Shown here: positions 8,323-15,958 of the stretch, one piece after another
How the letters are laid out: the number at the start of each line of letters is the position of its first letter
Position numbering within the stretch: the first letter of the stretch is position 1
Assembly: GCA_900315635.1 (NCBI GenBank)
Contig: OMZV01000002.1
Span: forward strand, 1 to 64,000
Direction of reading: 5' to 3'
Origin: an uncultured Prevotella sp.
Lineage (GTDB): Bacteria; Bacteroidota; Bacteroidia; Bacteroidales; Bacteroidaceae
DNA length: 64,000 nt
Translations under genes and position numbers: made by a program
Notes under the pieces: generated by a model
The model's database searches: none
What the model was told of the DNA's origin: nothing
What the model saw: only the letters and a program-made list of their open reading frames with translations

Positions 8323-8652
8323 TTACATGTTGTAACACGACTCGTTTGTAGCCGGTGCAATCTTCTCCTTTTCGTCGGTCTGGCGTGCCTTGTAACCGAA
8401 CTTTTCGAAGCCTTTCTCCAGTTTTTCAACCGAAGTCTTGTCGGCATCGTATGTTACATACACCTTCTGCTGGTCGATGTTGGTCTCAATCTTCTTCACG
8501 CCCTTCTCGAATTTCAGGTTGCCCTTGATCTTCGCCTCACAGTTTGCGCAGTGCATCTGTGGCGTTGTTGTGAAGATGACTGTCTTAATGTCCTTTGCCG
8601 ATGCTGCCATAGCTACTACAGCAAGCATCATAGTGAATAAAAACTTCTTCAT
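8323..8652 (-). CDS. Secreted heavy-metal-associated (HMA) domain protein
   Basis: The protein has 109 residues. Residues 1-19 form a signal peptide (MKKFLFTMMLAVVAMAASA), so it acts in the periplasm or is lipid-free and exported. The rest is one HMA domain with TPQMHCANC, Cys35 and Cys38 forming the metal-binding CxxC. VKKIETNIDQQKVYVTYD fits the second half of the ferredoxin-like fold, as in CopZ or MerP. A further Cys lies near the end (NESCYNM). It starts 20 nt after a TonB-dependent receptor gene and is probably co-transcribed with it. Copper is the likeliest ligand by family, but mercury or another soft metal cannot be excluded. Confidence 0.85.
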   Translation of the reverse strand: MKKFLFTMMLAVVAMAASAKDIKTVIFTTTPQMHCANCEAKIKGNLKFEKGVKKIETNIDQQKVYVTYDADKTSVEKLEKGFEKFGYKARQTDEKEKIAPATNESCYNM

Positions 8653-8672
8653 ATTCCAATCAATTTATGTTT

Positions 8673-10736
8673 CTAATTTAACCTATGTCCTAAATTAACT
8701 CTCACGCTCACATACCCCATTGCGCCTGTTACCGGACCATAAACAAGTGTCGGCTCAAAGTTCTCGCCCCACGGATTGTCATATCCGAGGATAGGATTAT
8801 TCTGCTTGTAGTTGGTCAGATTCTCGCCACCAACATACACATCGAAATGACGGAACGACCGCTTGACCTGAAGGTTCAGAGTAGGGTAGGCTTTAAAGGA
8901 GCCTTTCCAGTTGTCGTTAGCCAAGCTGTAAGGCATACGTCCTCCGCCATTCAGCGCAAACGTCATATCAAACTGCCACAGTCCCGGGTCAGGACGATAG
9001 CTTGCACTGAGCAATGCCTTGTAGCGGCTCTGCAAAGGTTTCCACATCAGTTTGCCACCGTAGGTTGTCTTTACGAGGTTGTAACGGTAGGCTGCATTGA
9101 GGTCGAAGCCGTGGAAGAGAGGGTATTCGGCATCCACCTGAAAGGTGTGGCTGTAGCTCTTGCCGCTGTTGAGGTTCGTGATGTGTATCTCGTGCGGGTC
9201 GGTATCATAATCGATAACCGTCTGCCGGGAGAATCGTGTGTAGTAGTACTCCGCATTGAACTTCAGCGTCTTCCCGAAGAACGGAATGTAGGTGTTGGCT
9301 GCAAGTCCGTAGTTCCAGGCACGTTCCTGCTTTAAGTCGTCGATTATGAGCTGGCGACCGGAAGCAAGCAGGTTGTTGTTCTCGGCAAGGGCGTGTGGAG
9401 AGCGGTAGCCCTTTCCGGCACTTGCACGGAGCGTTAGTATATCGTTGACCACCCATTTGACGTGGGCTCGTGGTGTGACGAATGTGCCATAGACGTTGCT
9501 GTGGTCGATGCGGATGCCTGCCATTGCAATGAACTTGCCATTATGGTTGTAGGTGTATTGAAGGTAGGCACCCGGAGTTGTTTCCGACGCAGGTGTTGGA
9601 TGCTGGATGTTGGATGTTGACGACTGGATGTTTTGTGCTGATGGATTGATCAGCCCTTCATGCAGATAATCATAGTTCAGGCTAAGTCCCGCACTTATGT
9701 TATGCTCGCCCGGAGTGGTCTCGAACATCAGACTGGCGTAGGCACTCTTCTCATTGACGTCATAGTGCTTGTGACCATAGTCGGCATCCTGCTCATGCAT
9801 TGAGATATTGCCCATCAAGGCGATATTCGTGTTGTTATTATCGCCGAAGATGTAGGCATGCTTCATGTAAGCCGAGTAGCGCTTTGTATCTATACCTATT
9901 TTATATAGAGGCTCATCGTTGAGGTTGTGGGCATGCATCATGGTCTGTCCTGTCGAGCGATTCTCATTAATAATTGACGCGCCTCCATGAAACATATAAT
10001 GTCCCGTCTTCCAGTACCAGCGGTTCATGAAGTTGTATTGACGGATATTTGGCGAGTCCTGGAATCCATCGCCATTGCCGTCATGATGACTCCAGTTGTT
10101 CTCGAAGTGCCCGAGAATCTCTGTCGATAGATCCTTGTTGCCATTGATATGAATGTTCCCTTCGGCATCAGCCTCGAACCGTTCCATGGTATTACCATAT
10201 ACGTTTATCGTTCCTCCGGTCTCGTCCTCCGGTTTCATATACTCCACATTAATCTGACCCGTCATAGCCTCATAGCCATTCTTCACTGACGAGTTGCCTT
10301 TCGACACCTGAATGCTGTTCATCCATGAGCCCGGAATATATCCCAGTCCGTATGGCAGTGCGGCACCGCGGAAGTCGGGCAGGTTCTCGGTGAGCATCTG
10401 GACGTATGTGCCTGCAAGTCCGAGCAGCTTTATCTGCTTAGCTCCCGTTGCAGCATCCGAATAGTTTACGTCCACCGATGGGTTGTTGACAAAGCTCTCG
10501 CCGAGATTGCAGCAAGCAGCCTTGAAGAGTTCGCTCCGCAGCATCGATGTCGCGTTTATTGCTCCCGTGTTCCGCCGTGTGGTTTGTTTCGTGACGACTG
10601 TTACTCCCGACAGGGTGTCCTCACGCAAACTGTCTTTTGGTGTCTGTGCATTAGCCTGACAAGCCATTATTGCCATTAAGCCTGTCAGGATAATTCTTTT
10701 CTCGTGTCTGTATTTAAGGGTTGTTATCCTTTTCAT
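8673..10736 (-). CDS. TonB-dependent outer membrane receptor, probably for a metal
   Basis: This 687-residue receptor has a signal peptide (ends near QANAQ) and a TonB box-like DTLSGVTVV. The plug domain contains ATGAKQIKLLGLAGTYVQML and IPGSWMNSIQVSKG, and a beta-barrel follows to the C-terminus. The N-terminal carboxypeptidase-like domain common in SusC proteins is absent. The ATG at 10736 is chosen over an in-frame ATG at 10757. The promoter boxes TTTG-N19-TAATTTTG occupy 10785-10755 on the minus strand, so 10757 lies inside the promoter. It is followed after 20 nt by the HMA protein, which suggests transport of copper or a similar metal. Residues about 367-383 contain the odd peptide NIQSSTSNIQHPTPA, encoded by an ATCCAACATCCAGC-type repeat, probably in an exposed loop. 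Confidence 0.88.
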   Translation of the reverse strand: MKRITTLKYRHEKRIILTGLMAIMACQANAQTPKDSLREDTLSGVTVVTKQTTRRNTGAINATSMLRSELFKAACCNLGESFVNNPSVDVNYSDAATGAKQIKLLGLAGTYVQMLTENLPDFRGAALPYGLGYIPGSWMNSIQVSKGNSSVKNGYEAMTGQINVEYMKPEDETGGTINVYGNTMERFEADAEGNIHINGNKDLSTEILGHFENNWSHHDGNGDGFQDSPNIRQYNFMNRWYWKTGHYMFHGGASIINENRSTGQTMMHAHNLNDEPLYKIGIDTKRYSAYMKHAYIFGDNNNTNIALMGNISMHEQDADYGHKHYDVNEKSAYASLMFETTPGEHNISAGLSLNYDYLHEGLINPSAQNIQSSTSNIQHPTPASETTPGAYLQYTYNHNGKFIAMAGIRIDHSNVYGTFVTPRAHVKWVVNDILTLRASAGKGYRSPHALAENNNLLASGRQLIIDDLKQERAWNYGLAANTYIPFFGKTLKFNAEYYYTRFSRQTVIDYDTDPHEIHITNLNSGKSYSHTFQVDAEYPLFHGFDLNAAYRYNLVKTTYGGKLMWKPLQSRYKALLSASYRPDPGLWQFDMTFALNGGGRMPYSLANDNWKGSFKAYPTLNLQVKRSFRHFDVYVGGENLTNYKQNNPILGYDNPWGENFEPTLVYGPVTGAMGYVSVRVNLGHRLN
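9588..9638. repeat. In-frame simple repeat in the TonB receptor gene (ATCCAACATCC type)
   Basis: The unit GGATGTTGGATG and variants (GGATGCTGGATGTTGGATG, then GACTGGATG) are repeated through this stretch. On the coding strand it gives NIQSSTSNIQHP. It keeps the reading frame of the receptor and lies within the barrel region. Confidence 0.65.
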
Positions 10737-10754
10737 TCTTTTCCCTTTCGCTTG

Positions 10755-10785
10755 CAAAATTACAACTTAATTTCCAAGTTACAAA
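10755..10785 (-). promoter_or_regulatory. Promoter of the TonB receptor / HMA operon
   Basis: On the minus strand TTTG (10785-10782) is followed after 19 nt by TAATTTTG (10762-10755). Both boxes match the Bacteroidetes consensus exactly. The -7 box ends 18 nt before the ATG at 10736, leaving a very short leader. Confidence 0.8.
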
Positions 10786-10888
10786 ATTACTGTTTCATTT
10801 GTAAGAAGTTTTATGTTATCGTGGAAATATATTATAAGATTTTGAAATAAAAAAGGTCAAACAATTATCGTGCATTGTTTTTTCTTTG

Positions 10889-10896
10889 TAATTTTG
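10889..10896 (+). promoter_or_regulatory. -7 box upstream of the GH25 lysozyme gene
   Basis: TAATTTTG fits TAnnTTTG and ends 8 nt before the ATG at 10905. A convincing TTTG at the right distance is not present. If used, the mRNA leader would be only a few bases, and the in-frame TTG at 10875 would lie upstream of the transcript. Confidence 0.45.
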
Positions 10897-10904
10897 TAAT
10901 TGTT

Positions 10905-12779
10905 ATGAATGCACGCAGGATAGCAAAATACAGATATATTCGTTCCCGCCGATGGACTTCGAAGCACAAGAAACTTCTGTTCATCATCGGCGATATTGTC
11001 TTGTTGCTGTTGCTGGCGTGGCAGCTATGGCCCCTTTCCGACGGAGAGATTGCCCGTGACCAGGTTGATATGGAGATAGAGACATACTATGAGGTAATGG
11101 TCGATGGTCATCCTGTGTTCTTCTTCTCTGATATTGACGACTCTCTGGAAGTGTCGGGTGGCGCGGTAAGTGCTGATTCCATGGTGACTCACAAGATGCA
11201 GGCGCCGGGCTTTTGGGTCAACCGCATATCATTTATCCCGTCATGCTATGGACATGTCGTCACATACGCAGCACCGAAAGCTAACAAAGTTGTCAACCTT
11301 GACAGCGTTGGCTTGAGGCGTTTCATTTTCCGTCAGGCTATCCGTTCCGACAATCGCCTTGCTGGTTTGCAGCGAATGCAGAACGAGCTTCATTACTATG
11401 TCCGCAAACATGATATAGCCGATTATGGCTTTACACAGATAGCAAAGTATTCGGCTGAGATTGACAAGCAAGTCGACTCTTTGCAACAGATAGTCGATAC
11501 ACTACAAAGCATTAACCGCAATGCCAAGCTTTCCATCCGTTATGTAACCCGTTATGGTGTTGTCCGTGAAAGTGAAAGCGGTGACACTATTAACCGCCGT
11601 TGCCGGATAGTCAGGACTTATCATGACCAGTTCTGCCTTGTGCAAACTCTGAATGGAACCACTCCTGTGTTGATTAATCCACGGCTCAGTATTACTAGGG
11701 GAATGGAGGAGGTGATTAAGAGATCCAAACCCGGGGGATCCACTCCAGCCCTCCTTAAAAAGGAGGGGGCGGCAGACGCCAGTGCGCAAAAAGCCAAAGA
11801 AAAAACAAAAACGGGCACTTTAATTATTGATTCGGTTGGTACTTACGTTGGAGAGTTTAGCGTGGATTCTATCCCCCTCCTTGCAAAGGAGGGTCGGGGT
11901 GGATCTTTAGGCTGTATTCCTGACGGTTTAGGCAAGATGTATTACACCGATGGCTCCTACTATGAAGGCTACTGGAAGAATGGCAAGCGGAACGGCTTCG
12001 GATTCTATGTCTCGCCACACGATTACCTGCAGGCTGGGACATGGAAGAATGATGTGTTCAAAGGGGAACGGCTGACTTACAACGCCAATCGAATATATGG
12101 AATTGACCTCTCTCGCCATCAACACGAGCATGACGGCAAGAAATACTCCATCGACTGGAGCAAACTGAGGATAACAAGTCTTGGCAGTGACACGAAAAAA
12201 GAAGTGAAGGGTAAGGTCGATTATCCTGTATCCTTTATATATGTTAAGTCGACGGAAGGCTGCACGGTATTCAACAGCTATTATAATCACGACTATGCTA
12301 TGGCTCGGAGCAAAGGAATCCGTGTGGGCTCCTATCATTTCTTCTCGACAACATCGCCGGGATATAAGCAGGCTTGGGAGTTCCTGAAGAAGAGCAAGTT
12401 CAATAAAGGCGACCTTGCTCCAGTGCTTGATGTCGAACCTAATGACTGGCAGGTGAAGGTTATGGGAGGAGCTAATGTCCTTCTTGCCAATGTCCGCCAG
12501 TGGCTGGAGATAGTTTATAAACAGACGGGTCAGCGTCCGATACTTTATGTCGGTCAGACCTTTGCCCATAAGTATCTGACCCAGGCAACCGACATTACCG
12601 GCAACTACCTTGTGTGGGTGGCACGTTATGGCGAATACCAGCCAACATGGAAACTTACTATCTGGCAGTTAAGTCCTGACGGCAGAGTCAATGGCATTCA
12701 TGGCAATGTCGACATCAATGTCTTCAGTGGCTATCGGCAGGAGTATGATGAGTTCCTGAAGAGCCACACGATAAAGTAA
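10905..12779 (+). CDS. Membrane-anchored MORN-repeat and GH25 lysozyme-type muramidase
   Basis: The protein has 624 residues. A basic N-terminus and one membrane helix (about 23-42) anchor it with the rest outside the cytoplasm. Residues 50-265 are an unrecognised region with a probable coiled coil near 180-205. MORN-like motifs follow at about 341-390 (GLGKMYYTDGSYYEGYWKNG). The C-terminal 220 residues are a glycoside hydrolase 25 domain: YGIDLSRHQ (Asp401), YVKSTEG (Glu451) and LDVEPND (Asp509, Glu511), which cleaves the N-acetylmuramic acid-GlcNAc bond of peptidoglycan. Two repeat-encoded segments, SKPGGSTPALLKKEGA (about 274-289) and IPLLAKEGRGGSLG (about 323-336), lie just before the MORN region and form an inverted pair in the DNA. 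The ATG at 10905 is preferred to a TTG at 10875. Confidence 0.88.
   Translation: MNARRIAKYRYIRSRRWTSKHKKLLFIIGDIVLLLLLAWQLWPLSDGEIARDQVDMEIETYYEVMVDGHPVFFFSDIDDSLEVSGGAVSADSMVTHKMQAPGFWVNRISFIPSCYGHVVTYAAPKANKVVNLDSVGLRRFIFRQAIRSDNRLAGLQRMQNELHYYVRKHDIADYGFTQIAKYSAEIDKQVDSLQQIVDTLQSINRNAKLSIRYVTRYGVVRESESGDTINRRCRIVRTYHDQFCLVQTLNGTTPVLINPRLSITRGMEEVIKRSKPGGSTPALLKKEGAADASAQKAKEKTKTGTLIIDSVGTYVGEFSVDSIPLLAKEGRGGSLGCIPDGLGKMYYTDGSYYEGYWKNGKRNGFGFYVSPHDYLQAGTWKNDVFKGERLTYNANRIYGIDLSRHQHEHDGKKYSIDWSKLRITSLGSDTKKEVKGKVDYPVSFIYVKSTEGCTVFNSYYNHDYAMARSKGIRVGSYHFFSTTSPGYKQAWEFLKKSKFNKGDLAPVLDVEPNDWQVKVMGGANVLLANVRQWLEIVYKQTGQRPILYVGQTFAHKYLTQATDITGNYLVWVARYGEYQPTWKLTIWQLSPDGRVNGIHGNVDINVFSGYRQEYDEFLKSHTIK
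11733..11905. repeat. Palindromic repeat family B, in-frame inverted pair inside the lysozyme gene
   Basis: GATCCACTCCAGCCCTCCTT at 11737-11756 with AAAAAGGAGGGGGC is an imperfect reverse complement of the sequence at 11869-11904 (CCCCCTCCTTGCAAAGGAGG, then GTCGGGGTGGATC). Each half is itself a palindrome. The whole 170-bp element keeps the reading frame and lies between domains. Confidence 0.75.
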
Positions 12780-12893
12780 AGGTAAAAAAGTAAAAAGGTA
12801 AAAGGGTAAAAAATAAAAGGAAAGGTCTGATTAAAGGTAAAAGACCCTCAAACTCATTTTTTACCTTTTTACCTTTTTACTTTTTTACCTTTA
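12775..12893. terminator. Long hairpin of repeat family D between convergent genes
   Basis: The left arm is built of GGTAAAAAAGTAAAAAGG units (12778-12820) and the right arm of the complementary ACCTTTTTACCTTTTTAC units (12858-12893). The stem begins inside the lysozyme stop region and ends at the mnmA stop region. Runs of T follow the stem on both strands, so it probably terminates both genes. Confidence 0.65.
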
Positions 12894-13988
12894 AATTGTT
12901 ATTTCGCCACTACCATAGCATTTGTGGTGCTGCTCATCATAGACGACGCAGAACTGACCGGGGGCAACACCGTGAATCTTTTCATCGGAGTGTATAATGA
13001 AAGTCGGTGTGCCATCCTCGCTAGTGCTGACTTCCACGCTTGCAGGATGATAATCGGGTGTGTGGCGGATCTTGAATGTTATACGCTTCGGCAGCTCAGT
13101 GATTCCCTCAGTAAGGAAGTCGAAGCCATGAATCTTGAAGTCTTTCTTGTAGGCTGTCTCCGGGTCATAGCCGTGGCTTACATATAATATATTATTGGCA
13201 ACGTCCTTCTTCACCACGAACCAAGGACCGCCACCTAAGCCCAGTCCCTTACGCTGACCAATGGTGTGGAACCACAGTCCCTTGTGCTCGCCAATCTTCT
13301 TACCAGTCTCCAGTTCGATAATATCGCCAACCTGCTCACCGAGATAGCGGCGGACATACTCGTTATAGTCGATATTGCCAAGGAAACAGATACCCTGCGA
13401 GTCCTTGCGCTTGGCATTGATAAGACGTTCACGCTCAGCAATCTCACGAACCTCTTCCTTCATGAAATGTCCGATAGGGAAGAGAGCCTTCTTCAACTGC
13501 CACTGGTATATCTGAGCAAGGAAGTCGGTCTGATCCTTCACTGGGTCAGGACTGGTTGTCAGCCATTTCCGTCCGTCTATCCATTCTGTCTGGGCATAGT
13601 GTCCGGTGGCAATATAGTCATAGTCATGACCACGTTTGTCATCGAAAGCCCCGAACTTTATGAGTCGGTTGCACATCACGTCAGGGTTAGGGGTAAAGCC
13701 CGCCTTAACCTTCTCCATTGTGTACTTTGTCACCTGGCTCCAGTATTCCTTATGGCAATCGACAACTTCCAGTTTGCAGTCATACTTCTTTGCAACCGAT
13801 GTCGCCATCTCCAAGTCTTCCTCAGAGTTGCAGTCCCATTCTTCCTTTTCCTCCGGACCAATCTTTATATAGAAGCAGTCGGGGTGAACACCATGTCTCA
13901 CGAGCTCATAGAGAACAACCGAACTGTCGACGCCACCTGAGAGAAGCAGAGCAACCTTCTTATCCTTAATCTTATTGTAGTCTATCAT
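12891..13988 (-). CDS. mnmA: tRNA-specific 2-thiouridylase MnmA
   Basis: MnmA adds sulfur to uridine 34 of the Lys, Glu and Gln tRNAs. The 365-residue protein has the PP-loop LLLSGGVDSS (14-23), the catalytic Cys106 in TPNPDVMCNRLIKFG and the second catalytic Cys201 in DSQGICFLGN. A C-terminal beta-barrel contains GQRKGLGLGGG, RHTPDYHPA and VAPGQFCVVYD. It overlaps the upstream membrane protein gene by 17 nt, so the two are translated from one transcript. Length is normal. Bacteroidales often carry two MnmA paralogues, and only this one is visible here. Confidence 0.94.
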   Translation of the reverse strand: MIDYNKIKDKKVALLLSGGVDSSVVLYELVRHGVHPDCFYIKIGPEEKEEWDCNSEEDLEMATSVAKKYDCKLEVVDCHKEYWSQVTKYTMEKVKAGFTPNPDVMCNRLIKFGAFDDKRGHDYDYIATGHYAQTEWIDGRKWLTTSPDPVKDQTDFLAQIYQWQLKKALFPIGHFMKEEVREIAERERLINAKRKDSQGICFLGNIDYNEYVRRYLGEQVGDIIELETGKKIGEHKGLWFHTIGQRKGLGLGGGPWFVVKKDVANNILYVSHGYDPETAYKKDFKIHGFDFLTEGITELPKRITFKIRHTPDYHPASVEVSTSEDGTPTFIIHSDEKIHGVAPGQFCVVYDEQHHKCYGSGEITI

Positions 13989-14880
13989 TCTTGATTTTCC
14001 TTCTTGATACCTTTATCCTATCAAATCCCATGCCATAAACACCGCTGACGGCACTCTGGCTGACAAAAGCCTTCGGGTCAATATCGTTGACAACCTGGAA
14101 TATACCGCGTGATTCCGACCGGCGGGCAATGACGAATAGCATTCCGACCGGCTGTCCGGTATAGAATCCGTGAGCATCAATAACGGTGCATCCACGGTCG
14201 ACATCATTGTTTATGGCCTGTCCTATCTCCTCCCATTTCTGTGAGACAATGAAGAACTGCACTGACGAACGCGCACCATTGGCTACATAGTCGACAATAT
14301 AGCTCATTACAAACAGCACGATATAGCCATAGATAACCTTCTCCCATGAACAAAGAACAAGGTAACTTGACGTTATGACGCAGAGGTCGCATGCAAGGAT
14401 AACATGTCCAAGCGAATAGTCATGGTATTTGTGGACCATTGCCGCAATGACATCAGAGCCACCCGAGCTGGAGCCGCACTGCAAAGCTGCTCCCATGCCG
14501 AATCCCATGAGCACTCCACCTACCACGCAGGCAAGGAAAGGCTGGTCGGCAAAGAGCACATGCCCGGCAAAAGCCGACTGGAAGAATGTCGTGCTGAACG
14601 TAAAGATTATCACAGCATATATTGTCCTGACGCAGAAGTTCCATCCGAGGACTATCAATGCGGCAATAAGCAGCATAGCATTCATTACGAAGTAAGAGTA
14701 TTGCACTGGTATTCCCACACCCCAAAGGAGTATTGACGCTATACCAGCAACACCGCCAATGGTGATGTGATGTGGCAGAAGAAATGCACACCATCCCAAT
14801 GACCCAATAATCATTGATGCCGCAATAATAATGTAATCCCTTATTGCGCGATATTTGTTTTTCTGTCTACGGTTTGCCAT
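13972..14880 (-). CDS. YitT family membrane protein (DUF2179 domain)
   Basis: The protein has 302 residues. It contains five or six predicted membrane helices (for example DYIIIAASMIIGSLGWCAFLL and VVGGVLMGFGMGAALQCG) followed by a cytoplasmic domain of about 90 residues. The stretch GMGAALQCGSSSGGSDVIA and the C-terminal part with GCTVIDAHGFYTGQPVGMLFVIARR are typical of the YitT/DUF2179 family. The biochemical role of that family is not established. It overlaps mnmA by 17 nt, but a functional link is not known. Its upstream region carries a family D repeat. Confidence 0.82.
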   Translation of the reverse strand: MANRRQKNKYRAIRDYIIIAASMIIGSLGWCAFLLPHHITIGGVAGIASILLWGVGIPVQYSYFVMNAMLLIAALIVLGWNFCVRTIYAVIIFTFSTTFFQSAFAGHVLFADQPFLACVVGGVLMGFGMGAALQCGSSSGGSDVIAAMVHKYHDYSLGHVILACDLCVITSSYLVLCSWEKVIYGYIVLFVMSYIVDYVANGARSSVQFFIVSQKWEEIGQAINNDVDRGCTVIDAHGFYTGQPVGMLFVIARRSESRGIFQVVNDIDPKAFVSQSAVSGVYGMGFDRIKVSRRKIKNDRLQ

Positions 14881-14899
14881 TATGCGTGCAAAGGTAATA

Positions 14900-14945
14900 A
14901 AAAAAGGTAAAAAGGTAAAAGGGTATAAAGGTAAAAAGATGGAAA
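14900..14945. repeat. Simple repeat family D, copy upstream of the YitT gene
   Basis: Four to five units of GGTAAAAAGGTAAAA run through this stretch (AAAAAAGGTAAAAAGGTAAA and following). It lies in the divergent intergenic region between the YitT gene and the epimerase gene, 20 nt from the YitT start. Confidence 0.6.
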
Positions 14946-14979
14946 AGTTAAATGGTTTATAAGTTTTTAAGTCTATTAT

Positions 14980-15011
14980 TTTGCCTTGTTCATATAAAAG
15001 GATTAACTTTG
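14980..15011 (+). promoter_or_regulatory. Promoter of the LacX-type epimerase gene
   Basis: TTTG at 14980-14983 and TAACTTTG at 15004-15011 are separated by 20 nt, a consensus Bacteroidetes promoter. The -7 box ends 23 nt before the ATG at 15035. Confidence 0.75.
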
Positions 15012-15034
15012 CGGTAACGAAAACTTAAATAATT

Positions 15035-15901
15035 ATGGAACAAATCAAGAATGATAAGCTCACTCTGACTGTATCGGAGCACGGAGCTGAATTGCAGTCT
15101 ATCAAGGACGCTGAAGGTAATGAATATCTTTGGGACGGTGACGAGAAATATTGGAATCGCCACTCACCAATCCTCTTCCCTCTTGTTTGCGGACTGTGGA
15201 AAGATACCTACCGTTGTGAGGGTCATACCTATCATCTTAGCCGTCATGGCTTTGCCCGTGATACCGACTTTACTCTTGTAAGAAAGGGTGAGGACCGTAT
15301 TACCTACGCACTGACAGATTCTGAGAAGACACTGAAGGTCTATCCTTATCACTTCGGTCTTGCCGTTACCTATCGTCTTGAAGGCAATAAGATTCACGTC
15401 ATCTGGCATGTCGAGAACATGGACAACCGTCCTATCTACTTCCAGATAGGTGGTCATCCTGCATTTCTTGTACCTGGTGCAAAGAAAGGTGAGCACCTTG
15501 AGGGTCGTCTGCGTTTCGACAATCCAAATCCTGAGCGCCTCTATGGCAATACCGGTGGCTGCATAACCAATGGTCACTTCCCGGTAAAGACTGATAATGG
15601 TGTCTGGTCATTCACTGAGGAAAGCTTCAATGATGATGCTGTTATCTTCGATAAGAGCCAGTTGAAGCATATCGAACTCCTTGGCGACGACGATAAGCCT
15701 GTTGTTACTCTCGACATCAAGACTCCTGCCGTCGGTATCTGGAGTCTAGCTGGCAAGCATGCTCCATTCGTCTGCATCGAGCCGTGGTATGGTATTCACG
15801 ATTGGGCTGAGTATGATGGTGAGTTCAAGGATAAGTACTTGATGAACAAGCTTCTGCCTGGCTCAAGCTTCATGAGTGAGTACACGATAACTATAAAGTG
15901 A
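15035..15901 (+). CDS. Aldose 1-epimerase family protein, LacX-like
   Basis: This 288-residue cytoplasmic protein belongs to the galactose mutarotase-like fold. Recognisable features are LTVSEHGAELQSIKD, WNRHSPILFPLVCGL, HGFARDTDF, the histidine-containing QIGGHPAFLVP and FVCIEPWYGIHDW near the C-terminus. The pattern is that of the LacX/YihR-type subgroup and differs from canonical GalM. The enzyme probably interconverts the alpha and beta forms of a hexose or hexose phosphate, but the sugar is not predictable. It has its own promoter and stands alone. Its stop codon lies within a family E repeat hairpin. Confidence 0.85.
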   Translation: MEQIKNDKLTLTVSEHGAELQSIKDAEGNEYLWDGDEKYWNRHSPILFPLVCGLWKDTYRCEGHTYHLSRHGFARDTDFTLVRKGEDRITYALTDSEKTLKVYPYHFGLAVTYRLEGNKIHVIWHVENMDNRPIYFQIGGHPAFLVPGAKKGEHLEGRLRFDNPNPERLYGNTGGCITNGHFPVKTDNGVWSFTEESFNDDAVIFDKSQLKHIELLGDDDKPVVTLDIKTPAVGIWSLAGKHAPFVCIEPWYGIHDWAEYDGEFKDKYLMNKLLPGSSFMSEYTITIK

Positions 15902-15958
15902 AGAGTGAAAAACGAAGAGTGAAGAATCATTCACTCTTCACTCTTCGTTCTTCACTTT
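15894..15958. terminator. Family E repeat hairpin between convergent genes
   Basis: AAAGTGAAGAGTGAAAAACG and following units on the left pair with the complementary CACTCTTCACTCTTCGTTC units on the right. The stem ends in CTTTTT on the plus strand and starts inside the stop codon of the epimerase gene. It ends at the rsgA stop codon. It probably terminates both transcripts. Confidence 0.65.

Noticed and set aside
10737-10757. Upstream ATG start at 10757 for the TonB receptor
   Set aside because: It overlaps the -7 box at 10762-10755 of a consensus promoter, so it would not be part of the mRNA.
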